Source of the DNA: Dyadobacter endophyticus
GTDB taxonomy: Bacteria > Bacteroidota > Bacteroidia > Cytophagales > Spirosomataceae
Reading direction: 5' to 3'
Length of the DNA stretch: 64,000 bases
Assembly: GCF_014641595.1 (NCBI RefSeq)
Contig: NZ_BMIA01000001.1
Span: 62,001 to 126,000 of the forward strand
This document shows, piece by piece, positions 16,401 through 24,869 of this stretch (position 1 is its first letter; every line of letters starts with the position of its first letter). Made by a program: the position numbers and the translations under genes. The notes below the pieces were generated by a model. It was not told the DNA's origin. It saw only the letters and a list, made by a program, of their open reading frames with translations, and did not search any database.

Positions 16401-16630
16401 CCCAGGATCTGGTAGAAAGGGCAGACCATCTCCGTTTGCAGGATATCAGGGCGGGTTATTCATGGAATGCAGTTTCATCAGGCAGCTTTATCCGGGATTT
16501 TGAGATTTATGCATATGCGGCAAACCTGGGTGTGATCTGGAAGGAAATGAAGGGCAGCCTAGACCCTGATTTTGTCGATACGACCCCACCTCAACGAAGC
16601 ATTTCTCTGGGCATCCGCGCAAATTTTTAA
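13430..16630 (+). CDS. SusC/RagA-family TonB-linked outer-membrane transporter
   Basis: A 1066-residue TonB-dependent receptor. Signal peptide at residues 1-19 (AVWAQ); carboxypeptidase-regulatory-like domain at about 24-105 (VTGRVRGADGGILPGASVVI); SusC signature region SEVIVSIGYQQLPKERATGS near 103-122; plug with ADVTPGLIFNRGIVKPGS and DPLIVLDNFPY; the rest a 22-strand barrel ending LGIRANF. No STN domain, so no FecR/sigma coupling is expected, unlike the SusC at 56.8 kb. It pairs with the following SusD (12-base gap). Substrate unknown; the thioredoxin and LanC neighbours suggest a peptide rather than a glycan, by inference. Confidence 0.95.
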   Translation: MRRSILFIAFLLSCGAVWAQKSGEVTGRVRGADGGILPGASVVIKGTRNGTMADSLGRFRLNLSADTATLAVSFIGYQTKEVRASVARSLDIELEASSSQLSEVIVSIGYQQLPKERATGSFAQVDQKLFNRSVGPDVISRLADVTPGLIFNRGIVKPGSQTNISIRGQSTIFAKADPLIVLDNFPYTGDLNAINPNDIESVTVLKDAAAASIWGAQSANGVIVITTKKAAYEQPLRVSLNTSLTVTQKPDPFYLPRMSSSQVIDMEQLLFSRGYYKTAENSPGKPALTPVVELLIAARDGKISAGSADAQINALRNVDVRNDYRKYLYRNSVNQQYALSLQGGGKASRFHLSAGYDKGLSSQIGNSSERVTVSANNDLTLLKGKAELSTGVYLTRQRMIDNALGLSYFNLTSTSAVYPYASFTDESGNPARLSHYYRNSFLDEAASKGLLNWGFVPLDEMGYRNYQTRQLDYRINTGLRYKILPGLSAEGLFQYTGSSSRGWRQQNQKSWTVRDLVNRFTIASETGLVRPVPVGDVLDQSAVDVSGYFARAQANFEKTILEKHQLTAIAGAEVRDLGTKSNAWRSYGYDDALGSFQQVDYLSTFKSYINPASASNRIPQYGGMSSLTDRFVSYYANAAYTFDGRYLISASGRKDMSNLFGVNANQRGVPLYSVGVGWNVHQEKFFHARWLPQLKLRATYGYNGNIDRTLSAYTTAYYSIASQTEIGLPYSLIRNPPNPDLRWERVRMMNFGVDFKTAAGRVSGSIEYYIKKGFDLIGDAPLAPQTGLTSYRGNTANTSGRGIDVLLTSNNFQGKFSWQTQFILSYASIKVSKYLPKSSNLRGDYVVSANGYPTQGRYLTGMYSLPSAGLDPENGDPRGWLDGKVSKNYSALLAVADLNSLVYHGSSRPLVFGGLRNTVSWRNWSLSANIGYRLAYYVRLPSVLYSQVLTGVTAHGDFSKRWKQPGDELLTHVPSMPASTNTNRDLFYTGSQDLVERADHLRLQDIRAGYSWNAVSSGSFIRDFEIYAYAANLGVIWKEMKGSLDPDFVDTTPPQRSISLGIRANF

Positions 16631-16642
16631 ACGAGAACAGCG

Positions 16643-17986
16643 ATGAAGAAATATTTGATCTGGCCCATATTGGCCATGCTTTCGGGATGCCAGGACTCGT
16701 TTCTGGATGTTAAGCCCGATAAGGCGCTGGTCGTTCCTAGGACTTTGGCCGACTATCAAGCCGTGCTCGATAATTTTGACAGCATGAATTCACCGGGATT
16801 AAACCTGATCGCCGGGGACGAGTTTACGGCAAGCTTCCAGCAGTTCCAATCCTGGGAGTATGTCGAAAGGCAGGCCTATCTGTGGGCTGACGATCTGTAC
16901 AGTGGAGCGGGCTCTGCGGACTGGGATGTGCCTTACAAAGCTGTATTTGCCGCTAACCTGGTTATGGAGGGTGCTGGTAAGCTCAGCCCCGGTCCGGAGC
17001 TATCCAATCTGATGGGGTATGCTTACTTCTACCGTGCCAACGCCTTCTATGGGCTCGCCCAGCAGTTTGCTCCTCCCTATGAGGCAGCCAGTGCCCGCTC
17101 GCAGCTTGGAATACCGCTGAAATTGACGACCGAGGTGACTAAGACTGTCCCACGTGCAAGTTTGCTAGATACCTACCAGCAAATCCTGGCTGATTTGCGG
17201 CAGGCAGCCGAGCTGATCACTGCCGAATCTGTCTGGAAGAACAGGCCGTCGCGAGCGGCGGCTTACGCGCTGATGGCGCGGGTCCAGCTCGCGATGGGTG
17301 ATTACGAAAGCGCCGAAAAGAGCGCTTCTGCGTCCCTGGCCCTTTCTGGCAAATTGGTCGACTTTAATGATCTGGATCCGGCCGCCAAATTGAGCTTCCC
17401 TAATTCACCCAAAGATGCCAATCAGGAAGTGCTCTATTATAACAGGATGAATTTTTACCTGTTTTTCTTTACACCTTACTATCAGGTTGATTATTCGCTC
17501 TATGCGAGCTACGGCTCGGGGGATCTGCGCAAGCAGTGCTATTTTGACACGCTCGCTGACGGGACGGTATTCTATAAGGGAAGTTATGCAGGCAGCTTTG
17601 GCTTTTTTAGCGGTCTGGCAACCGATGAGGTCTATCTGACAAGGGCCGAGTCTTACGCCCGGTTAGGTAATACCAGCCTTGCGCTATCGGATCTGAACGC
17701 GCTTCTGGTGAAGCGCTTCAAGAATGGAGTCTTCAAGCCTCTTGTTGCGGCAACTGCCGAGCAGGCACTGCGACTCGTGATCGCTGAGCGAAAAAAAGAG
17801 CTCGTTGCCCGTGGTCTAAGATGGGCTGATCTGCGTAGGTTAAATATGCAGGAGGCATTTAAGACCACACTTCGAAGAAGGCATGAGGGTAAAGAATATG
17901 TTCTTGCCCCAGGTAGCCCCAGATATACGTTTCCTATTCCATCTAATGAGGTTTCCACCAGTGGAATCCAGCAAAACCCAAGATGA
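16643..17986 (+). CDS. SusD/RagB-family surface lipoprotein
   Basis: A 447-residue lipoprotein with a short type II signal peptide and lipobox (LAMLSGC, Cys 16), then the DSFLDVKPD start common in this family. The SusD TPR core runs through residues 60-330 (YAYFYRANAFYGLAQQFAPP is the typical helix), and the C-terminal RagB region includes ERKKELVARGLRWADLRRLN and ends PIPSNEVSTSGIQQNP. It acts as the lid of the SusC partner. The N-terminal TPR is diverged from standard glycan SusDs, and the total length is slightly short. Confidence 0.93.
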   Translation: MKKYLIWPILAMLSGCQDSFLDVKPDKALVVPRTLADYQAVLDNFDSMNSPGLNLIAGDEFTASFQQFQSWEYVERQAYLWADDLYSGAGSADWDVPYKAVFAANLVMEGAGKLSPGPELSNLMGYAYFYRANAFYGLAQQFAPPYEAASARSQLGIPLKLTTEVTKTVPRASLLDTYQQILADLRQAAELITAESVWKNRPSRAAAYALMARVQLAMGDYESAEKSASASLALSGKLVDFNDLDPAAKLSFPNSPKDANQEVLYYNRMNFYLFFFTPYYQVDYSLYASYGSGDLRKQCYFDTLADGTVFYKGSYAGSFGFFSGLATDEVYLTRAESYARLGNTSLALSDLNALLVKRFKNGVFKPLVAATAEQALRLVIAERKKELVARGLRWADLRRLNMQEAFKTTLRRRHEGKEYVLAPGSPRYTFPIPSNEVSTSGIQQNPR

Positions 17987-17995
17987 GATCGGGCT

Positions 17996-18013
17996 CGCCG
18001 GATTAGTCCGGCG
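17996..18013 (+). promoter_or_regulatory. GC hairpin between SusD and LanC-like gene
   Basis: CGCCGG (17996-18001) and CCGGCG (18008-18013) form a 6-bp GC stem with a 6-base loop just after the SusD stop. No T-run follows, so it is more likely an mRNA-processing or stability element setting SusD/LanC ratios than a terminator. Confidence 0.35.
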
Positions 18014-18052
18014 GGTGATTTCTGATTTTATTTCGTATCAAAAACCTGCGAT

Positions 18053-19144
18053 ATGCATCGTGTAGTATCGTCAAACATGGAATATCCAGCTGTGCTTGCC
18101 AGCGATTTAGAGCAAATCTACCAGGTGATCCAAGGCGGAAGCTGGAAAGTCTCTGGTTGTGGATTGAGCCAGGGAGCATTCTCCTGCGCCCTGTTTATGA
18201 GCCAGTATGGTGCCAGCTTTGAGCGGGTTGATCTTAGGGGAGAGGTTCAGGAGCTATTTGATCGTGGCTGCAATGGCGTCGTCTCTGGGAAGACCAGTTG
18301 GCTGGATTTTGCCGACTTAGCCCTGGTTTCCCACAGGCTTTCTGAGCGTGGTTTTATCCAGATCGAGCAGGAGTTTTTTTTTGAGGATATCGACAAGCTC
18401 GCCCTTGCAGCAATGGCTCGCCGCTGCCAGATCGCTGGTTTTGAAAATTCGGATCTTGGGGCGGCGCTTTATGCGCTCAGGCGGTTTAACGCAGGGGCGA
18501 CGCATTTCGCGGGGCCAATTAAAGGGTTTGTTTCAGCTTTGGCAGCCGGGGGTGAGGCTTGTTTTGTCGGCGCTACCGGATGCGGAAATGAGAATCTTCG
18601 AACAGGACTTTCTGCGCCATTGCTGTTTGTTTCAGCGGCAGCAGAGATCGGGCTGGTGGATCAAAAAGAGGGGATAGGCGGCGTTTCAACGCTTGCCGAA
18701 AAGATTTGCGAGAACGTCAATGATCTAAGCAACACCCAAACCGACCCCGGATTCCAGACAGGGGAGCTGGGTAAAGGATACGCATTGCTGCGCGCAGGAA
18801 TGTGTTTTCACAGGGGCGATTGGATAACAGCCGGCTTACAAATTTTAATTGACTGCGCCTACTCTGTACTCGATCACGGTATCAGTGCACTCGACATGGC
18901 CTCGGGCACCTCTGGTATCGCCTTGGCATTTGATAAGCTCTACCGATTGACTGGCTACGATATTTTTCGCGACCTCGCCACTAAGGCAAGATGGTTGAGT
19001 TTGAAGGCCAAGGTATTAGTCGATGATCGAAACATCGATCACGGATACAGCTTCTACCATGGACTCTCTGGCATTGGGCTCGCGGCCCTTCACGGTCAGC
19101 AGGACCGGCCCGAAGAGCTCGACGAGTTTCTTTGGTTGTTGTAA
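18053..19144 (+). CDS. LanC-like (lanthionine synthetase C family) protein lacking the zinc ligands
   Basis: A 363-residue protein with the repeated Gly-rich helical-hairpin pattern of LanC cyclases: SGCGLSQGAFSCALFM near residue 34, GELGKGYALLRAGMCFHRGD at about 238, ASGTSGIALAFDKLYRLTG at about 283, and FYHGLSGIGLAALHG near the C-terminus. Active LanC proteins bind zinc through the Cys of WCYG and the Cys-His of CHG. Here the first motif reads FQTG (Gln 235 replaces Cys) and the second MASG (Ala 283, Ser 284 replace Cys-His). All three ligands are therefore missing, so thioether cyclisation by the known mechanism is not expected. It may be a binding or chaperone pseudoenzyme. It follows SusD by 66 bases on the same strand. 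The ATG at 18077 is an alternative start. Confidence 0.75.
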   Translation: MHRVVSSNMEYPAVLASDLEQIYQVIQGGSWKVSGCGLSQGAFSCALFMSQYGASFERVDLRGEVQELFDRGCNGVVSGKTSWLDFADLALVSHRLSERGFIQIEQEFFFEDIDKLALAAMARRCQIAGFENSDLGAALYALRRFNAGATHFAGPIKGFVSALAAGGEACFVGATGCGNENLRTGLSAPLLFVSAAAEIGLVDQKEGIGGVSTLAEKICENVNDLSNTQTDPGFQTGELGKGYALLRAGMCFHRGDWITAGLQILIDCAYSVLDHGISALDMASGTSGIALAFDKLYRLTGYDIFRDLATKARWLSLKAKVLVDDRNIDHGYSFYHGLSGIGLAALHGQQDRPEELDEFLWLL

Positions 19145-19547
19145 TTAGTTAGCTAATAGGTTGAAATAACGGTTCAGGATTTTCGCCTACATTCATATGC
19201 GGCATGGGCTCGTTACGCCGGCTAAAATACAACCCGGGCATTTCAGGTTCCAATTACAATTGGGTAATAGTTTTATTGATCGGTAAGAGTTTATAACCAG
19301 GCTGAAAACGGTTGCCGTCCTGGCCTGACCAGAGGAATCTTCTGTGGGCTTACCGGGACGTATGGCGGAATTTAAAGCTGCCCCGGAAAAAGGAGGAAAG
19401 CATACTTGGGGTCAAGGTTTTTTCGAAAGTAGCGAAATTCATTTTCCGAATGTTTCTGCTTTGAGCTACCAGGGTAGGAGACTGGTATTGCCCATGTTAA
19501 CAGGGATAAGGCAGGCCAAAATCATTCAGCACTGGTCCATATGTTAA
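19145..19547. other. Stretch without recognisable gene
   Basis: A 67-codon frame exists on the plus strand (19344-19547), but its composition and lack of family resemblance give no support. The stretch separates the LanC-like gene from degraded transposase-type sequence and is probably decayed DNA. Confidence 0.4.
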
Positions 19548-19742
19548 TTAGCCAGAGTAGCCTCGGTTTGTCTCTTCCTGGTATGTCTTTGACATAATGT
19601 TTGCTTCCAAACGGATAGCCATTGAGACCATCTCGGTCAACGCCTTTCGAAATTCCGTTGTGTGTCCCTGTTTTACTTTAAACCGGGTAAGCGGGCAATT
19701 ATCGGTTTGTCTACGTTGGACCGAAGCGCCTTTGGCTACCCA
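19548..19742 (-). pseudogene. Degraded coding remnant downstream of the broken transposase
   Basis: A minus-strand frame without a start reads …RRQTDNCPLTRFKVKQGH… and FRKALTEMVSMAIRLEAN, ending RGYSG at a TAA (19548). It opens just after an in-frame TGA at 19743. Composition is protein-like. It could be the far 3' end of the neighbouring transposase after further frameshifts, or a separate gene remnant; I cannot decide between these. Confidence 0.3.
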
Positions 19743-19845
19743 TCAGCAGTCGTTGTGTCGGGTAAATAAGTAGATAGAGCATCCGCATTTTAACAGCATA
19801 CAAGCACCTGAAATTAGATATTTGATCCGTGGAGGTTCCCAAATA

Positions 19846-21003
19846 TTATTGGTTTGATCCGCGGGGAGACTCATTGTCCTTCTGCTCCTGTAAATCTTCG
19901 GCTGCATCTATGAAATGAGACACATGAAGGTCGACGTCTTTTCTGGTTTCCTGCGAAAGCTTTCCGAAGACTGGAATCCAGCCCGTGATTTTGCGCTTTT
20001 CCAGGAATTGATAATTGTATCCGTTTGAATAGCCTGCATCAGCCATCAGGTCAGTTAGTCTCATATGATTTCTCATGAGTCTATCCTGTAAAACACTTGC
20101 GAGTCTAGGTAAATACTGGCTGTCGCGACCGTCGGCAAAGTCAGCTTGAATATGACTTATCACCCCTTTGGCGACGTCAACAGACATTGAACAGTGGTAA
20201 TTAAATTTTCTCGCTTTGCCTGGTTTAATTGAGATTCTAGCATCTGGATCATGCGGGTTGTAGTGCGTTTATTACTTAGCAATTGCGCTTTCTCATTACT
20301 GGCTTTCGGTCGGTTTGCCCTGTCAGCATTTAAGTTGTCCTGGTATTTTGCCAGGCGTTTGAGTTGGCTTGGACTGGCAGTCATAGCCGCCTTGTCACGT
20401 TGGTCACCTTCTTTTTCAATCGGATTGACGGAGTCAACGGCTGTAAGATGCGCTTTAATTGACTGTGCCAGAACCCTTAATTCAAGGGTTTCTATCGAAG
20501 CGTTTGCTTTAATGGGAGCGGAATCTACGGCATGGGTGTGGCCCGCTACCATTCCTTTTTCAATACACATGGCAAATACCCTCTCAAACAATGATTCGAA
20601 GAGAGTGGCGGGATATAGTTGCCTGGTCCTGCTAACTGTGGAGTGCCAAGGTAGCGGTTCATCAATATCATAGCCAATGAAGTACAAAATATCCATTCGC
20701 ACCGAACAATGTTCTGTCAGCCGACGATCAGATGTAATGTTTTCCAGATATCTTGTCAACATCAATTTAAAGAATACGACCGGATCGATCGATGGATTGC
20801 CAGTTTTGCCATACAGCTCGCTGGTGTCTCTGTATAGAAACTGCAAATCGAGCGTTTCGCTAAGCCTGCGATAGAAATTTTCCTTAGGAACAAGATCTGA
20901 AAGTTGAAAGCTGACGAACAGTTTTTCCGAGTAATTTTTCCTTCCTGAAGTTACGAAAAAGGAAGCAAGATACTGGGGTTGCAGAAGGACTTTCTTTGAT
21001 TAA
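19846..21003 (-). pseudogene. IS1182-type (IS5-related) transposase, frameshifted
   Basis: Reading from about 21003 the frame gives VLLQPQYLASFFVTSGRKNY, SFQLSDLVPKENFYRRLSET, then DUF772-type sequence (GNPSIDPVVFFKLMLTRYLE, HCSVRMDILYFIGYDIDEPL, LPWHSTVSRTR) and the HAVDSAPIKANAS catalytic region. Near 20180 the frame shifts and continues as SVDVAKGVISHIQADFADGR, DSQYLPRL and LMADAGYSNGYNYQFLEKRK, the DDE domain of IS1182-like elements, stopping early at 19846. No ATG is seen at the 5' end. Two frames, no start and an early stop make it inactive. A fragment of a related copy lies at 44.8 kb. Terminal inverted repeats were not found. Confidence 0.85.
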
Positions 21004-21040
21004 AATGCAGATTATCAGCTAAATATTTATTTAGGCTCAA

Positions 21041-21460
21041 CTATCGCGATTCCCACGGGACAATTTGAAACTCGAAAGAACGGGCTAGTACTTGGATCCA
21101 ATGGTCGTGTCCCTGCAATAGATAATGAATATATTCTCTTTTGTCCCAAGTCAGCCACGTTGGATAGATTTCCGCACGTTGCTGAATTTTATTGGCGAGC
21201 CATTGGGATTCTCCTATTGCACTCAGGAAAATGTTCGGATGGCAAAGTTCCGATGGCCTATCGCAGGTATGCATTTTCACTCCCAGATACTCAGCCGCCC
21301 AGCAGTCATGGAAAATTAATCTTCCCTTGTGTGTAGTAACATCCTGGTCATCAAGATCCCAAAGTGAAAATGTCGCCCCACAAAGTCCTTCACTTATAGT
21401 AATTGATAAATTGGACTGGGGGTCTTGCTTAAAGGACCTTGCCGAAAACTTGCTTTCCAT
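21041..21460 (-). CDS. Hypothetical soluble protein, 139 aa
   Basis: Not recognised. The sequence starts MESKFSARSFKQDP, contains GATFSLWDLDDQDVTTHKGR and HDCWAAEYLGVKMHTCDRP, and ends SFEFQIVPWESR. It is rich in Trp and His, has no signal peptide or membrane segment, and has normal composition. A small, orphan, soluble protein in a decayed zone is often an immunity or antitoxin-type protein, but no partner is visible. It could be genuine and intact. Confidence 0.5.
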   Translation of the reverse strand: MESKFSARSFKQDPQSNLSITISEGLCGATFSLWDLDDQDVTTHKGRLIFHDCWAAEYLGVKMHTCDRPSELCHPNIFLSAIGESQWLANKIQQRAEIYPTWLTWDKREYIHYLLQGHDHWIQVLARSFEFQIVPWESR

Positions 21461-21851
21461 GGTATTTTTAAATTGCCTACATATATGGCGAGGTAGTTAA
21501 TTTCTGTGATAAAAGCCAGTATAATCGGAATCGAAAAACGGTCATTAGAGCATTGCGGATATTCAGCTAATTGCAACTAGAGGCAAAGTTCAACGCAAAT
21601 AATTTGAGTTGCGCAACACCCACGGCCGTTATTAGAGACGAAGATGAGGTCGGTCAAATCGTAAAATTTCCACAGATTCATCGCCGCGAGAATATCAATT
21701 AATTCTTGTATAATATATAAATAACTTATATAATTGCCGTGAACTTAAAGACCAGTGTATTTTTGATGGCGAGGAGCTTGCTTTCAGTCAATTTAGATTT
21801 CGTAATAGTGTGCTTACCTAAAATTGTATCAGATCTTAAAATTGTCAGTCG
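21461..21851. promoter_or_regulatory. Gene-free stretch holding duplicated leader copy A
   Basis: No gene seen. Bases about 21655-21745 (gattcatcgccgcgagaat, then taatatataaataactta) are related to 22265-22345 upstream of the TIMP-like gene. Both are AT-rich leaders in front of exported proteins, so they look like copies of one promoter region. Confidence 0.35.
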
Positions 21852-22103
21852 ATGGGGAGCGCTCAAAAAGTGAAAATATGGATGGTATCGTTATGGGCAC
21901 TGCTTTACCAAGATGCCTTCGCTACAGCCCAGAATCCGGATAGGCTCATTTACATGGGAGACACGCTCTCCATTTTTGCGAACCCACTCGAAGAGCTCTA
22001 TAAAACGGATTCATTGAGACCACAATTTTTTGCCAACAAAAGAGGATGTATCACTACAGGACCGAAGCTTTTGAGTTGTGCAACGGCCCCCCTAGTTTTC
22101 TGA
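21852..22103 (+). pseudogene. Truncated secreted protein
   Basis: The first part has a signal peptide (MGSAQKVKIWMVSLWALLYQ, cleavage near ATAQ), then DRLIYMGDTLSIFANPLEEL and YKTDSLRPQFFANKRGC. This start is familiar from a family of small exported Bacteroidetes proteins that normally run to about 170-200 residues. Here the frame loses resemblance after ITTG and stops at residue 83, so the gene is probably a 5' fragment. Family recognition is from memory of the motif, without a name. Confidence 0.5.
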
Positions 22104-22264
22104 GACGATCGAGTCAATTTACCGCCAACCGCCAGTTGATGCAACAACCGCAAGTCGAATTTTTAAGTGTGCTGACTGATGGTTCGCCTATCAACTGTTT
22201 TTAGGCATTTGAGCATCCGCTGTCACATTTTACCCACAATAAATGAGACAGGTCCGAGCAGATA

Positions 22265-22345
22265 AAATCGTACAATTGATCATGATTCATGCCTGCGGAA
22301 ATATAATTCAATTTTACTTAATATATAAATAAACTATATATATTT
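22265..22345 (+). repeat. Duplicated AT-rich leader, copy B
   Basis: Bases here (gattcatgcctgcggaaata, then taatatataaataaactata) match copy A at about 21655-21745 with substitutions and small indels. The copy stands in front of the TIMP-like gene. Confidence 0.35.
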
Positions 22346-22461
22346 GTTGACATTTGAGGGCTTCGTCATTAAGGACTGTATTGGTAGTTCGATGTAACTT
22401 TGCAATGCCGTCCCGGGAAGAGTTCCTAATGACATTACTGCGCTTAAAAATCTCTATTAAT

Positions 22462-23229
22462 ATGTCGCTCATTGCCAAGTTTGTGTTGCTCCTGATTGGA
22501 ATCACGTATACACTTTCCACAAGTGCCTGTGTGTGCAGTCACTATAAGTTCATGGACAAATATGTTCGGTCCGACTTCGTCGCGCGGGTTTCCATCGTAA
22601 AAAATTTCCCAAACCAGGGTGCGGCTTTGCACTACAGGTCTGAAATTGAGATCGAGCATCTCATTAAAGGCAAAAACGTTAAGTCCATTCTGATCGAAGG
22701 AAGCAGTGATGGTAAGAGGCGCACATCCTGCGATATCTTTTTTAAGGAGGGAACTAAATTGTTGGTCTACGCCCGACTCGACAGCACCGGTCAATATATC
22801 TTTGACATGTGTTCAGGCTACCGAGTCCTCTCGGATTCCGCGGGCAAGACTCAAATCCGTGAAATTCAAATGCTTAATTTTTTAGATCGTCATGATATCA
22901 GAGCCACCGATAAAACGTTCTATGGCGCTGACTTGCACGATAAACTACGAACATTTCACGGAATTAAAACGATTCCAGATTTTGCAATCTATGAGATCAC
23001 TTTTGCTAGCAACCTCCATGTTGATTCAGTAAGAACAGTCACTGGTTTCAACGCTGAAATCGACATTCGCCTCGCGGAAATCTTGCAGGGAGCTCGTTGG
23101 GTGAGCGATAGGATTCTAATTGATGGGAAGAAAAATGAAGTTCCATCTGGAAGCAAGTTGTTAATTGGATTTTACTATTACCCAGCACAGGCGGCTGATG
23201 AGAGTTTTATTAGTGAGTGGGATCTTTGA
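22462..23229 (+). CDS. Exported NTR/TIMP-like protein
   Basis: The frame is open from 22354 but the ATG at 22462 gives a clean export signal (MSLIAKFVLLLIGITYTLST, then SAC-VC). The mature sequence begins with CVCSHYKFMDKYVRSDFVAR, the Cys-X-Cys start followed by a beta-rich domain that resembles the netrin/TIMP-like fold in bacterial secreted proteins (ALHYRSEIEIEHLIKGKNVK, RRTSCDIFFKEGTKLLVYAR, FDMCSGYRVL). Cys 23 could instead be a lipoprotein cysteine. The last 80 residues form another beta-rich part. Length 255. Function unknown; the fold assignment is moderate. Confidence 0.55.
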   Translation: MSLIAKFVLLLIGITYTLSTSACVCSHYKFMDKYVRSDFVARVSIVKNFPNQGAALHYRSEIEIEHLIKGKNVKSILIEGSSDGKRRTSCDIFFKEGTKLLVYARLDSTGQYIFDMCSGYRVLSDSAGKTQIREIQMLNFLDRHDIRATDKTFYGADLHDKLRTFHGIKTIPDFAIYEITFASNLHVDSVRTVTGFNAEIDIRLAEILQGARWVSDRILIDGKKNEVPSGSKLLIGFYYYPAQAADESFISEWDL

Positions 23230-23382
23230 CTTTGAAAGTGAATCAGCATTGAGGGACGCGGAAATCTGTGGTGGATAGAGGATCGGTCAACGTTCAATCA
23301 CCAGAACATGATTAAATGTCTCTCAAAACGGGCGTGGCTGTTGCACAACTATGTTAACCGATGTTACATATGCGACTGACAG

Positions 23383-23817
23383 TTAATGGCTTTCACCATA
23401 TAGCGAGGCGGCACCTTCTTCTTTTAGTATTAATTTTGTAAGCTGTTCGCGGAAGTTGTCGATCGCTGCAAGATAAACCAGCATTTCTAGCTCCACTTTA
23501 TCTTGCCAGGTTTTTCGGTTGCTGTTTTCCTCCAATGTAATCTCAACGCCGACAAGGCCAGTTGGGTCAGGAAGGTTAATTCTCATTCCCCAAAAAGCGT
23601 ATCCACTTTTTTTTCCTGCTTCGTATACCAACAGTTGTTTACCGTTCGGAAATTGGGCAAGCAATTGCACCCAATCGTTAAGGGATTCAGTTGTGTCGTA
23701 AACCTCAGTTGTGCCGGAAAACCTTCCATTGGTTGCCTTAACTCTTAATTCAATCATGTCACTATCCTTCCAGATGACTTGTAATTCTAACTGTGATTTT
23801 CTATTGTCAAATTCCAT
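23383..23817 (-). CDS. Hypothetical protein, DUF6228-like (immunity-type fold)
   Basis: A 144-residue soluble protein: LELQVIWKDSDMIELRVKAT, then GRFSGTTEVYDTTESLNDWV and a late GLVGVEITLEENS. The pattern (strand, F-G, helix with L..W, then strands with D-P-T-G-x-x-G-V) resembles DUF6228-type small proteins often found as immunity proteins or in defence islands. No toxin gene is adjacent. No signal or membrane segment. The resemblance is a pattern-level impression. Confidence 0.5.
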   Translation of the reverse strand: MEFDNRKSQLELQVIWKDSDMIELRVKATNGRFSGTTEVYDTTESLNDWVQLLAQFPNGKQLLVYEAGKKSGYAFWGMRINLPDPTGLVGVEITLEENSNRKTWQDKVELEMLVYLAAIDNFREQLTKLILKEEGAASLYGESH

Positions 23818-23892
23818 TTTGGTGGTGATTAGAATACCATGTGGGAGATGTTTATTAGACTCTAATGCTCAAATATGGCACTTCATCTGCCG

Positions 23893-24138
23893 TTAAGCCA
23901 AATCCTTGTAGCGGGCCGTTGTTTTTTGCTGGTCATTAACATACTCTAAAATGTCACCTGGTTGGCATTCTAATACATTACAAATTGCCTCCAAAGTGCT
24001 AAATCTAATTGCCTTTGCTTTTCCTGTCTTTAATATGGAAAGGTTCGATAAAGTCAATCCAACTTTGTCAGAAAGCTCATTAAGTGACATTTTTCGTTTA
24101 GCCATTACAACGTCTAAATTTACTACAATTGCCATCAC
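23893..24138 (-). CDS. XRE-family regulator paired with DUF2975 protein
   Basis: An 81-residue helix-turn-helix protein. The domain covers residues 5-65: MAIVVNLDVVMAKRKMSLNE, LSDKVGLTLSNLSILKTGKA, then FSTLEAICNVLECQPGDILE. This is the YozG-like subgroup that usually accompanies a DUF2975 membrane protein. The genes touch (24138/24139), so they are one unit. Confidence 0.85.
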   Translation of the reverse strand: MMAIVVNLDVVMAKRKMSLNELSDKVGLTLSNLSILKTGKAKAIRFSTLEAICNVLECQPGDILEYVNDQQKTTARYKDLA

Positions 24139-24678
24139 TTAAACAGTTAAGTCAATTTCGTTTTGAATATCTACCCCTTTTTTAAAAATAGTCGCAATAA
24201 TATAGATTACAGCTCCCATTAAAATAAATGCTTGACTATCTGCCCAAAACTGGTTTAGATTGCCGGTGGCAAAACCGTGGTGCATTAAATTTTTAGCTAA
24301 CTGTCTGGCGATATAACTTAACAATCCAATTGAAAGGGTGTAGTAACTGATTTGCGAAATTTGCCTTGCAACAAAAGCGTTGAACGGTTTTGATAAATCG
24401 ATTGTGTGCATTAGTCTGATAACTATGTAAAATAGGCAAGCTTTTAAAATTGAAATGCTTAGAATAAAGCCATAGACACCGAAGAAAACTAATCTACTAT
24501 CTTTATACATTTCAGCTAAGTCCAACTTTTGATAAAGATTTTGGACAAATTCGGGATTATACAGACTGAAAAAGAAATTTACTATCAGGCCTCCCGCTTC
24601 AATGCTCAGCCCGACAAAAATAAGCCAGGCCACAACATATAAGGCCCAAAATACGAAGTTGTTTGTTTTTGATATCAT
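24139..24678 (-). CDS. DUF2975 membrane protein
   Basis: A 179-residue protein with four hydrophobic segments (about residues 8-31, 65-88, 108-130, 150-170), typical of DUF2975. The charged loop after the first segment (FFFSLYNPEFVQNLYQKLDL) and the RLMHTIDLSKPFNAFVARQI segment fit the family. It is followed directly by its XRE partner. The pair's function is unknown; a membrane-coupled regulatory module has been suggested by its conserved linkage. The gene is intact, although the surrounding DNA is decayed. Confidence 0.82.
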   Translation of the reverse strand: MISKTNNFVFWALYVVAWLIFVGLSIEAGGLIVNFFFSLYNPEFVQNLYQKLDLAEMYKDSRLVFFGVYGFILSISILKACLFYIVIRLMHTIDLSKPFNAFVARQISQISYYTLSIGLLSYIARQLAKNLMHHGFATGNLNQFWADSQAFILMGAVIYIIATIFKKGVDIQNEIDLTV

Positions 24679-24869
24679 TGCTGAAATTTAGGTTGATGTA
24701 TCCAAAATAATAAAATTTTATCGATAAACAATAAAAATAGATTTTTATTCAAAAAATACTCACCGTAGGGCTTTGTAATGGATTTTCTGATGGATGCCCT
24801 GGATGAGACCACGGGATCAGGCAAATCGATGATGAGGGAAATATGAAGCCAGTGTTGATCAAAGCGAAA

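Noticed and set aside
13430..17986. Glycan utilisation locus around the first SusCD pair
   Set aside because: No glycoside hydrolase, lyase, FecR or sigma gene is adjacent; neighbours are a thioredoxin fusion and LanC.
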